A stretch of DNA of 53,160 bases from Chloroflexota bacterium (GTDB lineage: Bacteria; Chloroflexota; Anaerolineae; Anaerolineales; UBA11858). Position 1 is the stretch's first letter; each line of letters begins with the position of its first letter. Positions 40,867-50,599 of this stretch are shown one piece after another. A program made the position numbers and the translations under genes. Under the pieces are notes generated by a model, which was not told the DNA's origin, searched no databases, and was given only the letters and a program-made list of their open reading frames with translations. The stretch is from positions 1-53,160 of the forward strand of contig VGOC01000012.1 of assembly GCA_016865865.1 (NCBI GenBank). Reading direction: 5' to 3'.

Positions 40867-42072
40867 ATGCGCCGGTTTCTCGCGGCTCTTCTAAGCATCG
40901 GAATCTGTTTGGGGATCAGCAACCACGCCCGAGGTCAGACCGAAATTCAGGTCGCCGAACCCCGGGTCACGTACACCTTTGGGAGCACGCTGACCATCGA
41001 GACAGAAATCATCTCCACCATTCCCATCCAGAAAATCACCCTGCTGCTCCAGCCTGAGAGCGCAACTCAGCAGATCGTCGGGGAGGCATTACTCGATCCC
41101 ACAGGGAGGGCGGTTTTTTCTCTCGACCTGGCGCAAAACCCGATCCCTGTTTTTCGACACGTTCTTTTTTCATACCAGGTCGTGCTGGAAAATGGCGAGA
41201 CGATCACCAGCCAGGAATTCGAGTTCGATTATGATGACAACCGTTTCCCATGGCAATCTCTGGCGACCGAAGAATTCGCAGTCTATTGGTACGAAGGCGA
41301 CACCGAATTCGGACAGACCGTCCTGAATACCGCCTACGAGGGGTTGGCACGCATCAGGAATCAGGTCAGCGCGCCGGACCTCAGCAAGATCACCTACTAC
41401 GTTTACGCCAGCGCTCAGGACATGCAGTCCACTTTGCAGCTCTCGGGTCAGAATTCGGCCTGGATCGCAGGCCACGCCGACCTGGCCTCTGGGAATATCC
41501 TGGTTTCGATCCCGCCGGGGCCGGCGCAATCCATGGAGATCAAACGCCAGGTACCTCACGAATTGGCACACATCCTTCTGTATCGGAAACTCGGCGAGGA
41601 CCACGACAAGCTCCCCCGCTGGCTCAACGAGGGGCTGGCCTCGACCGCCGAGATATTCCCCAACCCCGACTATCCGCTGTTGCTGGAGAAATCCTACGAG
41701 CGGGAGATGCTGATCCCCATCGCCGACCTCTGCCAAAGCTTCCCTCTCGAGGCGGCGAACTTCCAACTGGCATACGCCGAAGCGACTTCCTTCACCTGGT
41801 ATCTGCTCGCGGAATACGGCAACCCCGGCATGGAAGCGCTGATCTCAGCCTACGCCGATGGCCTGGGCTGTGAGCGAGGGGCAGAGGTAGCCCTGGATAG
41901 CACGCTGAGCAAACTAGAACGCGATTGGCGGCGGATCAATTTCAACGAGAGTCCCCTGCGCTCATCCGTGGAGGGTATTCTGCCCTGGATGATCATCTTC
42001 GCTGCCTTGCTGCTACCATTCTTCGGATTATTTATAGGCGATATCGTCAAGCGCCGTAGAAAACATGAGTAG
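40867..42072 (+). CDS. Secreted, membrane-anchored peptidase MA-like protein
   Basis: The 401-residue protein has a signal peptide (RRFLAALLSIGICLG), a beta-rich region, then a gluzincin core: zinc motif VPHELAHILLY near 225 with the downstream Glu in WLNEGLASTAE. The C-terminus has one membrane helix (MIIFAALLLPFFGLFIG) and a basic tail. It is likely an extracytoplasmic zinc peptidase. Its substrate is unknown. It begins 1 bp after the AEC gene. Confidence 0.85.
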   Translation: MRRFLAALLSIGICLGISNHARGQTEIQVAEPRVTYTFGSTLTIETEIISTIPIQKITLLLQPESATQQIVGEALLDPTGRAVFSLDLAQNPIPVFRHVLFSYQVVLENGETITSQEFEFDYDDNRFPWQSLATEEFAVYWYEGDTEFGQTVLNTAYEGLARIRNQVSAPDLSKITYYVYASAQDMQSTLQLSGQNSAWIAGHADLASGNILVSIPPGPAQSMEIKRQVPHELAHILLYRKLGEDHDKLPRWLNEGLASTAEIFPNPDYPLLLEKSYEREMLIPIADLCQSFPLEAANFQLAYAEATSFTWYLLAEYGNPGMEALISAYADGLGCERGAEVALDSTLSKLERDWRRINFNESPLRSSVEGILPWMIIFAALLLPFFGLFIGDIVKRRRKHE

Positions 42073-42364
42073 GACTGCCGACAAGCAAGTTCGTTTGCAT
42101 GCCAGAGTCGAGGGGCGCGTCCAGGGAGTTGGTTTCCGTTACTTCGTGCTGGACACCGCACAGCCGTTGGGAATCACCGGCTGGGTGCGCAATCGTTGGG
42201 ACGGCGCCGTCGAGGTGCTGGCCGAGGGAAGACGGGAGGATTTGGATACCTTGCTGGAAGCCCTCCGCCGCGGCCCGCGAAGATACACCACCACAAAAGT
42301 GGAGCACGAATGGCTGGATGCGACCGAGGAGCTCCCCCCCTTCAGCATCCGCAGGACCGAATGA
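42065..42364 (+). CDS. acyP: Acylphosphatase
   Basis: A 99-residue acylphosphatase, which hydrolyses acyl phosphates. The signature GRVQGVGFRYFV holds the catalytic Arg, and the catalytic Asn lies in GWVRNRWDGAVEV. The start overlaps the preceding gene by 8 bp. Confidence 0.95.
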   Translation: MSRTADKQVRLHARVEGRVQGVGFRYFVLDTAQPLGITGWVRNRWDGAVEVLAEGRREDLDTLLEALRRGPRRYTTTKVEHEWLDATEELPPFSIRRTE

Positions 42365-42423
42365 TCGTCTGCAGCGCACGCGCATTGACGCTGATTTTGG
42401 CCTGACGTATAATTCCCGATGCC

Positions 42424-42505
42424 GGGGAAGTGCTGGAATTGGCAGACAGGCGTGACTTAGGATCACGTGCCGCGAGGCGTGTGGGTTCGAGCCCCATCTT
42501 CCCCA
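42424..42505 (+). tRNA. tRNA-Leu (anticodon UAG)
   Basis: The acceptor arm GGGGAAG (42424-42430) pairs with CTTCCCC (42498-42504), followed by discriminator A. The anticodon stem CGTGA/TCACG encloses loop CTTAGGA with anticodon TAG. A long variable arm (TGCCGCGAGGCG) fits a class II leucine tRNA. The T-arm GTGGG-TTCGAGC-CCCAT is intact. CCA is not encoded. Confidence 0.96.
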
Positions 42506-42546
42506 TCTCGATTGCGAAAATCATTCGTTGAAAGAAGGTAGACACC

Positions 42547-43962
42547 TTGAAAATCGAACAAGAAATTCTCGAAGATCATCGCGTAAAACTCAACGTCGAG
42601 ATCGAGGGCGAGCCCTGGGAAAGCGCCAAACACCAGGCCGCCCGTCGTTTGGCGAAACGCGTTAAAATCCCTGGTTTCCGTCCAGGAAAGGCCTCTTACC
42701 CCGTGATCGTCCGGAGTGTTGGGGAGGGCGCCATCATCGAACAGGCCCTGGATATCCTCCTGGATGACATCTATCCCAAAATCCTCGAAGAGGCTAAAAT
42801 CAATCCCTACGGACCTGGCAAGGTGGAAGAGCTGAAGGAATACGATCCCCCCAAATTCGAGATCATCGTCCCTCTGCAACCAGAGATTCAGTTAAGCGAC
42901 TATAAAGCGCTCGAAGTCCCTTACAAACCACCCGAAGTTGGCGACGAGGAAGTCGAGGAAATCCTCGAAAATTTACGTCAGAGGAACGCCCGCAACGAGC
43001 CCGTCCAACGGCCTGCCGAACCAGGCGATATCATCTACATGCGCGTGAGCGGCAAGCGCCTGGATGTCGAAGATGAGACAGAAGCTGTGATTTACGATCG
43101 GCAGTTCTCATCCGCCCGCCTGGGTCAGGAGAACAGCGCCACCGACCGCCAATTCTTCGAGGGGTTCTCCAATCAACTGATCGGTCTGTCGCCCCAAGAT
43201 AGAAAAACTTTCACCCACACGTTCCCCGACGATTACGACGACGAGGATCTCCAAGGGACTAAAGTCGAGTTCGAAGTCATCGTAACCAACGTTCAGGCGT
43301 ACTCGCTCCCCGAGCTGAATGATGAGTTTGCCCAAACCATCAGTGATTTCGACACGCTTAACGATCTTCGCCAGGATATCCGCTCTCGCTTGCAAGATCA
43401 GGCCAACCAGGATTACGATGACGAGTATGAGGGCGAAGTCATCGAAAAATTGATCGCAGATTGCGTGATCTCTTACCCTCGTGAGGTCGTCGAGTACGAA
43501 AAAGATGACATCCTGGCAAATCTGGATTACCGCCTCTCTCAACAAAATCTGGACCAGGATACCTACCTCCAGGTTCGCGGTCTCAGCAAAGAGGAACTCG
43601 ATGAGGAGATCGCCCAGACCGCCGAGGACAATGTCAGGCGCAAATTGTTGCTCTATAAAGTAGCCGATGTCGAAAAGATCGTGCCCGATGCCGAGAAACT
43701 CAGCCGGACAACGGAAGAAGCCATCGAGGTCATCACGTCCGACATGACTCCCAAACAGGTCAAGGATTGGGAAAAAGGCGGCAAACTGGCAAACCTGCTC
43801 ACCAATATCACTGCAGATTTAACCTTGAGGAAGACCGTGGAATATCTCGTAGCCATCGCCAAGGGAGAACCGCTTCCCGAGGCAGAAGCACAGGTCGAAA
43901 ACGAAACTCCCATCGAGGAGACAGAACCAGAATCAGAAGGAGACGAAAGCGAGGCAGCATGA
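42547..43962 (+). CDS. tig: Trigger factor
   Basis: The 471-residue ribosome-bound chaperone has the ribosome-binding signature [11 protein letters not shown] near 38, the FKBP-like middle domain (about 155-240), and a long helical C-terminal domain. The last 25 residues are an acidic tail. It begins with TTG at 42547 after AGAAGG. The neighbouring tig-clpP order is conserved widely in bacteria; clpX does not follow here. Confidence 0.94.
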   Translation: MKIEQEILEDHRVKLNVEIEGEPWESAKHQAARRLAKRVKIPGFRPGKASYPVIVRSVGEGAIIEQALDILLDDIYPKILEEAKINPYGPGKVEELKEYDPPKFEIIVPLQPEIQLSDYKALEVPYKPPEVGDEEVEEILENLRQRNARNEPVQRPAEPGDIIYMRVSGKRLDVEDETEAVIYDRQFSSARLGQENSATDRQFFEGFSNQLIGLSPQDRKTFTHTFPDDYDDEDLQGTKVEFEVIVTNVQAYSLPELNDEFAQTISDFDTLNDLRQDIRSRLQDQANQDYDDEYEGEVIEKLIADCVISYPREVVEYEKDDILANLDYRLSQQNLDQDTYLQVRGLSKEELDEEIAQTAEDNVRRKLLLYKVADVEKIVPDAEKLSRTTEEAIEVITSDMTPKQVKDWEKGGKLANLLTNITADLTLRKTVEYLVAIAKGEPLPEAEAQVENETPIEETEPESEGDESEAA

Positions 43963-44573
43963 ACATCTCCACTCCCCATTCTTTAATCCCCATGGTGATC
44001 GAAAGCAGCAGCCGCGGCGAGCGCGCCTATGATATCTACTCCCTGCTGCTGAGGAATCGAATCATCTTCGTTGGCACTCCCATCATAGATCACGTCGCCA
44101 ACACCATCGTGGCGCAATTACTCTACTTGAACAAAGAAGACGCCGAAGCCCCCATCCAGATCTACGTGAACTCGCCGGGCGGGCAGGTGTACGCCGGGCT
44201 GGCTATCTACGACACTATGCAGATGATCACCAATCCCATCAGCACCGTGGCAGTGGGCGTGACAGCCTCGTTCGGCACCGTCCTGCTGACCGCTGGAACC
44301 TCAGGCCAGCGTTATGCGCTGCCGCATGCCACCGTCCACATGCACCAACCCCTGGGCGGCGCGCAGGGTCAGGCCACCGACATCGAAATCCAGGCGAAAG
44401 AGATTTTGCGGCTGAAGGAGCGAATCAATAAAATATTGGCCAAGCACACTGGCCAGGCCATCGAGCAGATCGAAACGGACACCGAACGCGATTTCTGGAT
44501 GGACGCCGAATCCGCCAAGAAATATGGTATCGTTGACGAAGTCCTGGAAGTGCCCGAAAAGGCTTCCGTATAA
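43959..44573 (+). CDS. clpP: ATP-dependent Clp protease proteolytic subunit
   Basis: The 204-residue protease subunit has the catalytic Ser in [14 protein letters not shown], His in [11 protein letters not shown] and Asp in [12 protein letters not shown]. The Ser context is ASFG, where ASMG or ASMA is more usual. The ATG at 43959 overlaps the tig stop as ATGA and follows AGAAGGAG. Partner unfoldase genes are not in the window. Confidence 0.95.
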   Translation: MNISTPHSLIPMVIESSSRGERAYDIYSLLLRNRIIFVGTPIIDHVANTIVAQLLYLNKEDAEAPIQIYVNSPGGQVYAGLAIYDTMQMITNPISTVAVGVTASFGTVLLTAGTSGQRYALPHATVHMHQPLGGAQGQATDIEIQAKEILRLKERINKILAKHTGQAIEQIETDTERDFWMDAESAKKYGIVDEVLEVPEKASV

Positions 44574-44599
44574 AGGTCAAGGAACATAAAGCATCCCAG

Positions 44600-44636
44600 G
44601 GCCGGATCGCACGTCGGTGCCATCCGGCCTTTTCTT
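44600..44636 (+). terminator. Intrinsic terminator after clpP
   Basis: GGCCGGAT (44600-44607) pairs with ATCCGGCC (44622-44629), followed by TTTTCTT. It ends 4 bp before the next ATG. Confidence 0.85.
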
Positions 44637-44639
44637 ACT

Positions 44640-45440
44640 ATGCCCTTATACACCTCTTCTACTCTCCGCGCCCTGATCCTCGACGTGGATGGCGTCCTCT
44701 GGAAAGACGAAGCCCCCATCGCTGATATACCTCCCATTTTCGCCGAGATCGAAAGACTGGGCCTGGGCGTGATGATCGCCACCAACAACTCGACTCGCAC
44801 CCCAGGTCAAGACGCCGAAAGATTTCACTCATTCGGGGTGAAACTCGAAGAATGGCAGGTGATCAATTCCGCTGAGGCGACAGCTCAGTACTTGCATAAG
44901 ATGTATCCCCGCGGCGGCCCGGTGTATGTGGTCGGCGAACGTGGACTGGTCGAGACGCTGGAGGCCAAAGGGTTTACGATCAACGAACAGGAAGCTCTGG
45001 CCGTTGTGGCCGGCATAGACCGCCAAATCACTTACGACAAGATCAACCGCGCCGCCGCGCTGATCCGGGCGGGGGCGAAATTCATCGGCGCGAACCCCGA
45101 CCGCACCTTTCCCACCCCCGCCGGGCTTGTGCCCGGCGCAGGCGCGATTCTGGCCGCCATCGAGGCGGCTTCCTATGTCTCGCCAACGATCATGGGGAAA
45201 CCCCAACCGACCATTTTTCAGATTGCGCTGGAACGTCTGGGGGTTCGCCCCGCTGAGGCTCTGATCGTCGGCGACCGCCTGGAAACAGATATCGCCGGCG
45301 GGCAGAAAGCCGGCTGCCCGGTGGCGTTGGTGCTTTCCGGCATCTCCACCCGCGAACAAGCTCAAGCCTGGCAACCAGAAGTAGATGTGATTGCTGAGGA
45401 TTTGACGAGCCTGTTGAAATTACTGACCACCGCTTACTGA
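44640..45440 (+). CDS. HAD superfamily phosphatase (NagD-like)
   Basis: The 266-residue protein has HAD motif I LILDVDGVLWKDE, motif II ATNNSTRT, Lys in IMGKPQPTIF and motif IV VGDRLETDIAGG, with a NagD-type cap. It removes phosphate from a small molecule, probably a nucleotide or sugar phosphate. The ATG follows the clpP terminator almost directly, with no visible ribosome-binding site, so its transcript may be leaderless or the start may be later. Confidence 0.9.
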   Translation: MPLYTSSTLRALILDVDGVLWKDEAPIADIPPIFAEIERLGLGVMIATNNSTRTPGQDAERFHSFGVKLEEWQVINSAEATAQYLHKMYPRGGPVYVVGERGLVETLEAKGFTINEQEALAVVAGIDRQITYDKINRAAALIRAGAKFIGANPDRTFPTPAGLVPGAGAILAAIEAASYVSPTIMGKPQPTIFQIALERLGVRPAEALIVGDRLETDIAGGQKAGCPVALVLSGISTREQAQAWQPEVDVIAEDLTSLLKLLTTAY

Positions 45441-45502
45441 CCACTGTCAACTGCTCACTGCCTCCTGCCGACTGCCTCCTTATTTATTGATCCCTGACCA
45501 CC

Positions 45503-46543
45503 ATGAAATCCTACCTCTTCGCCCTCGATCTGCCAGAACTCACCGAAATACTCACCTCCTGGGGGGAGCCGGGCTACCGCGCCGCTCAAATCTGGCAGGG
45601 GCTTTACCAGAACCTGTGGGATAGCCCTGAGGCCTTCACCACCCTCTCGAAGGGCCTGCGCGGGCGGCTGGCCGAGGCATTCGAGTTCAGCCATCTGCAA
45701 CCTGTCGCTGATCGAACATCCAGCGATGGCGAAACCCGAAAGATCCTCTTCCACCTGCCCGATGGGCAGCCCATCGAGACGGTGCGAATGCGCTATCAGA
45801 AGCGGCGCACTTTGTGCATCTCGACCCAATCTGGCTGCGCCATGGGGTGTTTGTTCTGCGCCACGGGCCAGATGGGCTTCCGACGGGACCTCAGCAGCGG
45901 GGAGATCGTGGAACAGGTCATCTATTTTGCGCGCCGGTTGAAAGATCAGGGAGAACGGGTCACCAATATCGTCATCATGGGCATGGGTGAACCGCTTCAC
46001 AACTACGCCGCTGCCATGCAGGCTATCCGACGGCTCAACCACCCCGAGGGCATGAATCTGGGAGCGCGCCGTTTCACCCTCTCGACCGTGGGACTGCCGC
46101 CGAGAATCCGCCAACTTGCCAGAGAGGATATGCAAATCAACCTGGCGATCTCGCTACACGCCGCCGATGACGAACTGCGGGAGAAAATCATACCCATCAA
46201 CCGCAAATACCCCATTGCGGAGATCATGGGAGCGGTTCGGGAGTACGCCCGCGCCTCGAAACGGCGCGTCACCTTCGAGTGGGCGCTGATCAACCAGATC
46301 AATGACACGCCTGAACAAGCCGCCAAACTGGCCGATCTGCTCGGGGGGATGCTGGCTCATGTCAACCTGATCCCTCTCAACCCAACGCGGGGATATGCCA
46401 GGAAAGCATCCACTCGAGAACGCGCTGAACGATTCCAGGAAATCCTGCAAAAACGAGGGGTTCCCTGCACCATCCGCCTGCGCCGGGGTATTGACATCCA
46501 GGCCGGCTGCGGTCAACTGGCGAGTGAACAAAATGGGATGTGA
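45503..46543 (+). CDS. rlmN: 23S rRNA/tRNA adenine-C2 methyltransferase RlmN
   Basis: The 346-residue radical SAM enzyme has the iron-sulfur motif CAMGCLFCATGQMG near 112, GEPLHNY near 165 and INQINDTPEQA near 270, with the conserved C-terminal Cys in IQAGCGQLA. It methylates A2503 of 23S rRNA and A37 of some tRNAs. Confidence 0.95.
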   Translation: MKSYLFALDLPELTEILTSWGEPGYRAAQIWQGLYQNLWDSPEAFTTLSKGLRGRLAEAFEFSHLQPVADRTSSDGETRKILFHLPDGQPIETVRMRYQKRRTLCISTQSGCAMGCLFCATGQMGFRRDLSSGEIVEQVIYFARRLKDQGERVTNIVIMGMGEPLHNYAAAMQAIRRLNHPEGMNLGARRFTLSTVGLPPRIRQLAREDMQINLAISLHAADDELREKIIPINRKYPIAEIMGAVREYARASKRRVTFEWALINQINDTPEQAAKLADLLGGMLAHVNLIPLNPTRGYARKASTRERAERFQEILQKRGVPCTIRLRRGIDIQAGCGQLASEQNGM

Positions 46544-46648
46544 AGTGGGGTGCAACTGACTGACGCGCCCCACCTCACATCCAGTTTCGTGCTAAAATGC
46601 ATGTGAATATCGTCCAAACCCGCTGTCCCCTGGGGATAGGAGTCGCCT

Positions 46649-46900
46649 ATGGCCGATCAAATCATCCGTTTGGTTTATCCCCCCCACCTGCTCGATGTGC
46701 CGGTGATCAACCAGTTGATCCGCAGCTATGACCTGACGGTCAATATCCTGCGGGCGCAAGTCACCCCCAAGGAAGGTTGGGTGGAAATCCAGTTGACCGG
46801 TAGATCCAAAGTCATCGAAGAGGCGATATCCTGGCTGTTGGGTCGCGGCATCGAGGTGCAACGTCCACAAGAGAAACCGAGAAGCACATTGCAGGCATGA
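46649..46900 (+). CDS. NIL domain protein
   Basis: The 83-residue protein (MADQIIRLVYPPHLLDVPVI...) matches the ferredoxin-like NIL domain usually found at the C-terminus of methionine-importer ATPases, here as a free protein. IRSYDLTVNILRAQVTPKEGWVEI is the core segment. GATAGGAG lies upstream. It probably binds a small ligand or a partner. Confidence 0.8.
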   Translation: MADQIIRLVYPPHLLDVPVINQLIRSYDLTVNILRAQVTPKEGWVEIQLTGRSKVIEEAISWLLGRGIEVQRPQEKPRSTLQA

Positions 46901-46927
46901 TCAACACGATTATGTATGGAGACAACT

Positions 46928-47833
46928 ATGACAGCAAAAATCATCCTCAACCCCTATGCCGCTCGCTGGAATGCATTGAAACGTCGTCCGGAGGCCGAAA
47001 CTGCTCTCCAAAAAGCCGATATTGACTATGACTTCGTTGTCTCGGATTATCCAGGCCATAACGAAGAGTTAGCTGCCCAGGCCAGCCGTGAAGGATATAA
47101 CCCGGTCATTGCCGCTGGGGGAGATAGCACGTTCAACGAGGTTGCCAATGGGATCATCCAGGCTGCAGGAGATAGCCCGGTCGAGACTCATTTCGGCATC
47201 CTCCCCTTGGGGACAGCCAACGACCTGGCAGACAACCTGGGCTTCCCCAAGAACCTCGACGAAGCAGCCAGGATCATCGCTTCTGGGCAGACGCGCCTGA
47301 TGGATGTCAGTAAGGTCAACGAACGCTATTTCGTCAACAACTCCGCCGTTGGCGTGGAATCCGCGGTCAGCGTTCAGCAGACGCAGATGAAGCACGTCAA
47401 AGGCATCGCCCGCTATCTATTAGCCACGCTGATCACCATCATGCGCAATCCCCAATGGCGCATGGAACTTACCTGGGATGATGGTCATTATGTAGGCCCT
47501 GTCACTTTAGTGTCTGTGGGCAACAATCCTCGCACTGGTGGCATCTTCTATACTGTGCCACACGCCAACCCATACGATGGCAAACTATCCTTTGTCTACG
47601 GATCGATCAGCAAACGTCTGGATATCTTGAAGGTTTTACCCCAAACGATGAAGCCCGGGGAAGGCAATTACGTCGAAGATCCTCGCATCCACGAAGTTCA
47701 TTGCACCTGGCTGCGAATCCACACCGAGCCGACCACGCCGGTGCATACCGATGGCGAAATCATCAACTCCGCCATCAACGACCTGGAATATCGCGTCGTT
47801 CCAGGACGACTACCCATATTATTGGGGAAATGA
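46928..47833 (+). CDS. Diacylglycerol/lipid kinase family protein
   Basis: The 301-residue protein has the lipid-kinase catalytic fold: NPYAAR near the start, AAGGDSTFNEVANGI near 60, ILPLGTANDLADNLGFP near 95 and HTDGEII near 275. The usual nucleotide motif is GGDGT; here the second Gly is Ser. The ATG at 46928 has GGAG 6 bp upstream, and I prefer it to the ATG at 46916. The product is probably phosphatidic acid or a related lipid phosphate. Confidence 0.88.
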   Translation: MTAKIILNPYAARWNALKRRPEAETALQKADIDYDFVVSDYPGHNEELAAQASREGYNPVIAAGGDSTFNEVANGIIQAAGDSPVETHFGILPLGTANDLADNLGFPKNLDEAARIIASGQTRLMDVSKVNERYFVNNSAVGVESAVSVQQTQMKHVKGIARYLLATLITIMRNPQWRMELTWDDGHYVGPVTLVSVGNNPRTGGIFYTVPHANPYDGKLSFVYGSISKRLDILKVLPQTMKPGEGNYVEDPRIHEVHCTWLRIHTEPTTPVHTDGEIINSAINDLEYRVVPGRLPILLGK

Positions 47834-47834
47834 A

Positions 47835-49886
47835 GTGTCAATCAAATCCTCGAAACGTTGGGATTCCCTCCTGCTGATTAGCTGTTTGGGATTGTTTTTG
47901 GAATTGGCTGTCATTCGCTGGATCGCTGGCGAAGTGCGCCTGTTTTCGTACTTCAAGAACCTGCCGCTTCTGGCAGCCTTCTTGGGGTTAGCCATTGGAT
48001 TCGGTCTGGTTCGTAAAAGCCGAAATTACCAGGCGGCCTTCGCCCCATTGTTTGGGATTTTCGTCCTCTTGACGCTTCTGATCGGACGCGTGCTATCTCC
48101 GAACGCCCTGGCTTACCCATCGAGAGAGGATGAATTCCTCTGGTTTGCAGGCGATTTCTCGTATTGGATGGCGGTGTTTTTGTTCCTCAGCGTCGTGGCC
48201 ATCTTCTTTTTGCTGATTATGATGTTCTTCATCCCGATCGGGCAAGCCACCGGCAGGGAGATGGACAAACACCCGCCCATACCGGCATACATCGTCAATC
48301 TGCTGGGCAGCCTGGTTGGAATCTGGTTATTTGCCCTGTTATCCTATTTCCAAACACCGCCCACGATCTGGTTTGGCGTCGCCCTCGTCGGCCTGGGAGT
48401 TCATTGGGGGATGGAGCGAATCATATCGCGTACCGACATCATCATCCTGATCGCTTCGCTGATTGGAGTGATTTACATCAGCCAGGGGACTACCTGGTCG
48501 CCTTATCATCGGCTGGAGATCATCGAAAATCTCGTTTCGGATGATAGCCAACCTGAAACCTGGTACACGCTCAATGTCCAACAGGTTTTCTACCAATCGG
48601 CGTTGAATTTGTCGAACGAATTCGTATCGCTGTTTGGCGCAAATCATCCAGGTCTGGAGAGCGTGGCTTATTCCTATAACCTGCCATACCGCCTCCATTC
48701 CCCAGGCGACCAGGTGTTGATTGTCGGGGCCGGGATGGGCAACGATGCAGCCGCGGCTCTGCGCAATGGGGCGGAACACGTTGACGCTGTAGAAATAGAC
48801 CCGGCGATCCTGGCTTTCGGAAAAGAGCTTCACCCCGAACGCCCATACGACGACCCGCGCGTCTCTCTGATCACTGACGATGCCCGTTCGTTTTTCGAAA
48901 AGAGCGCCAAACGATACGATTTGATATCCTTCGGATTGTTGGATTCACAGACCTTGTTATCCGGCCTCTCGAATGTCCGTTTAGATTCCTTTGTGTACAC
49001 CCTCGAAAGCATGGAGCAAGCCAGAGCGCGCTTGAGCGAGCAAGGAATAGTTTCCCTGACCTTTGGCGCTAGAACACCGTGGATAGACGAACGGCTTGGC
49101 CGGCTATTGACAGAGGTCTTCGGCCCTGGCCACGTATATGTGTACTATGGCGATATAGGCACAACCTTCGTAGCCAGCCTATCTCCCCTCGATGTCGCAG
49201 GCACGAAATTAGCGCTTTGGCGATCCGATCTCGCCTTCGATGACCTGCCGCTGACCACTGACGACTGGCCTTACCTGTACATGCGTGTGCGGAGTATCCC
49301 AGACGCCTATTGGCAGGCGATCTTCCTCATCGTCGTACTCAGCCTGATATTCATCTTTCGATCCTTCCCCGATGCCCTACGACCCGACTGGCATTTCTGG
49401 TTGCTAGGCGCAGCATTCCTGCTCATCGAATTCAAGGGTATCACCGAACTGGCCTTACTCTTTGGGACAACCTGGATCGTCAACGCTTTAGCGATCTCGG
49501 GTGTTCTCCTGATGGCGTTGGCAGCCAATGTATTCGTTCTATGGCGGTCGAAAGCGAACCTGAACCTGAGTTATCTCTGCTTATTCGCCAGCCTGGGGCT
49601 TTCCTACTTTTTCCCACTCCATCTACTCATTGGGATAGCGCCCGCTCTGCGGGCTTTAGCCAGTATGCTGCTGCTCTCGTTCCCGCTATTCTTCGCCGGA
49701 CTTATTTTCAGCGAATCGCTCCGCCGGGCCGGGGAAACATCCAGGCCTCTGGCATCCAATCTCAGCGGTTCTGTGGCAGGGGGAGTACTCGAATACGGCT
49801 CCATCCTGTGGGGGATCAAAAGCCTTTACGTGATCGCTGCCGTCGTTTACGTTGGCGCGTGGATCACCTCCCGGCTCAAGAAATAG
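47835..49886 (+). CDS. Spermidine synthase-like membrane protein
   Basis: The 683-residue protein has about six helices before residue 220, a soluble methyltransferase-fold domain (about 270-460), and a further bundle of helices at the C-terminus. The soluble part has VLIVGAGMGNDAAAALRNG, DAVEIDPAILAFG and ITDDARSFF, as in spermidine synthases. The membrane-flanked form is a common uncharacterised family and need not make polyamines. The GTG start at 47835 follows GGGGA and lies 1 bp after the lipid kinase. Confidence 0.82.
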   Translation: MSIKSSKRWDSLLLISCLGLFLELAVIRWIAGEVRLFSYFKNLPLLAAFLGLAIGFGLVRKSRNYQAAFAPLFGIFVLLTLLIGRVLSPNALAYPSREDEFLWFAGDFSYWMAVFLFLSVVAIFFLLIMMFFIPIGQATGREMDKHPPIPAYIVNLLGSLVGIWLFALLSYFQTPPTIWFGVALVGLGVHWGMERIISRTDIIILIASLIGVIYISQGTTWSPYHRLEIIENLVSDDSQPETWYTLNVQQVFYQSALNLSNEFVSLFGANHPGLESVAYSYNLPYRLHSPGDQVLIVGAGMGNDAAAALRNGAEHVDAVEIDPAILAFGKELHPERPYDDPRVSLITDDARSFFEKSAKRYDLISFGLLDSQTLLSGLSNVRLDSFVYTLESMEQARARLSEQGIVSLTFGARTPWIDERLGRLLTEVFGPGHVYVYYGDIGTTFVASLSPLDVAGTKLALWRSDLAFDDLPLTTDDWPYLYMRVRSIPDAYWQAIFLIVVLSLIFIFRSFPDALRPDWHFWLLGAAFLLIEFKGITELALLFGTTWIVNALAISGVLLMALAANVFVLWRSKANLNLSYLCLFASLGLSYFFPLHLLIGIAPALRALASMLLLSFPLFFAGLIFSESLRRAGETSRPLASNLSGSVAGGVLEYGSILWGIKSLYVIAAVVYVGAWITSRLKK

Positions 49887-49888
49887 CC

Positions 49889-50560
49889 ATGCTGCCCAAA
49901 CTCATCGCCAGGCTATTGCGGATTTTCTTCCACTGGCTCTACCACCCATTCGCCTGGACATACGATTTCGTGGCCGCCGCAGTCTCTCTTGGTCAATGGA
50001 AAGATTGGGTGATGATGACGCTGCCCCACCTCGGCCGACCGCGCCTCCTGGAGCTTGGCTTTGGCCCCGGGCATCTGCTGGCGGCGCTGACCTCGCGCGG
50101 GGTCTCCGCTTTTGGGGTGGATTCCAGCCCCCAGATGGCCCAGCTGGCGCGCAGACGCCTGCACAAATCGAACCAGGTCGTCCGCCTCGTCAATGCCTAT
50201 GCGCAGACATTGCCTTTCCCGAACGAGAGCTTCGACCAGATCGTAACGACATTCCCACCCGAGTTCATCCTGGCCCAGGATACCTATTCCGAGGCTTATC
50301 GAGTGTTGGCGCCCGGCGGTACGATGGTGATCCTGCTCACAGCCTGGATCACCGGGAAACGCTCGTTCGAAAAGGTCGCTGCCTGGCTATTCCGTATCAC
50401 CGGGCAAGCCCCGGACTGGGAACCCCGTTTTCTCGAACCGATCTCCAGAGCCGGTCTCCAGCCTCGGGTCGAGCGCGTCACCCGTAAATCCTGGACGCTG
50501 GTCATCATCCTGGCCTATAAAGTCCAGGGAGAAACAGCGTTGGTCAGGTTGGCAACCTGA
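49889..50560 (+). CDS. SAM-dependent methyltransferase
   Basis: The 223-residue class I methyltransferase has LLELGFGPGHLLAAL near 52, GVDSSPQMAQLARRRL near 75 and LPFPNESFDQIVTTFPPEF near 110. The N-terminal 40 residues are hydrophobic and may associate with the membrane. It starts 2 bp after the spermidine-synthase-like gene. The substrate is unknown. Confidence 0.88.
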   Translation: MLPKLIARLLRIFFHWLYHPFAWTYDFVAAAVSLGQWKDWVMMTLPHLGRPRLLELGFGPGHLLAALTSRGVSAFGVDSSPQMAQLARRRLHKSNQVVRLVNAYAQTLPFPNESFDQIVTTFPPEFILAQDTYSEAYRVLAPGGTMVILLTAWITGKRSFEKVAAWLFRITGQAPDWEPRFLEPISRAGLQPRVERVTRKSWTLVIILAYKVQGETALVRLAT

Positions 50561-50599
50561 CTTACATCGAAGTTCAACTTCTTTGGTAAAATTAATCGC

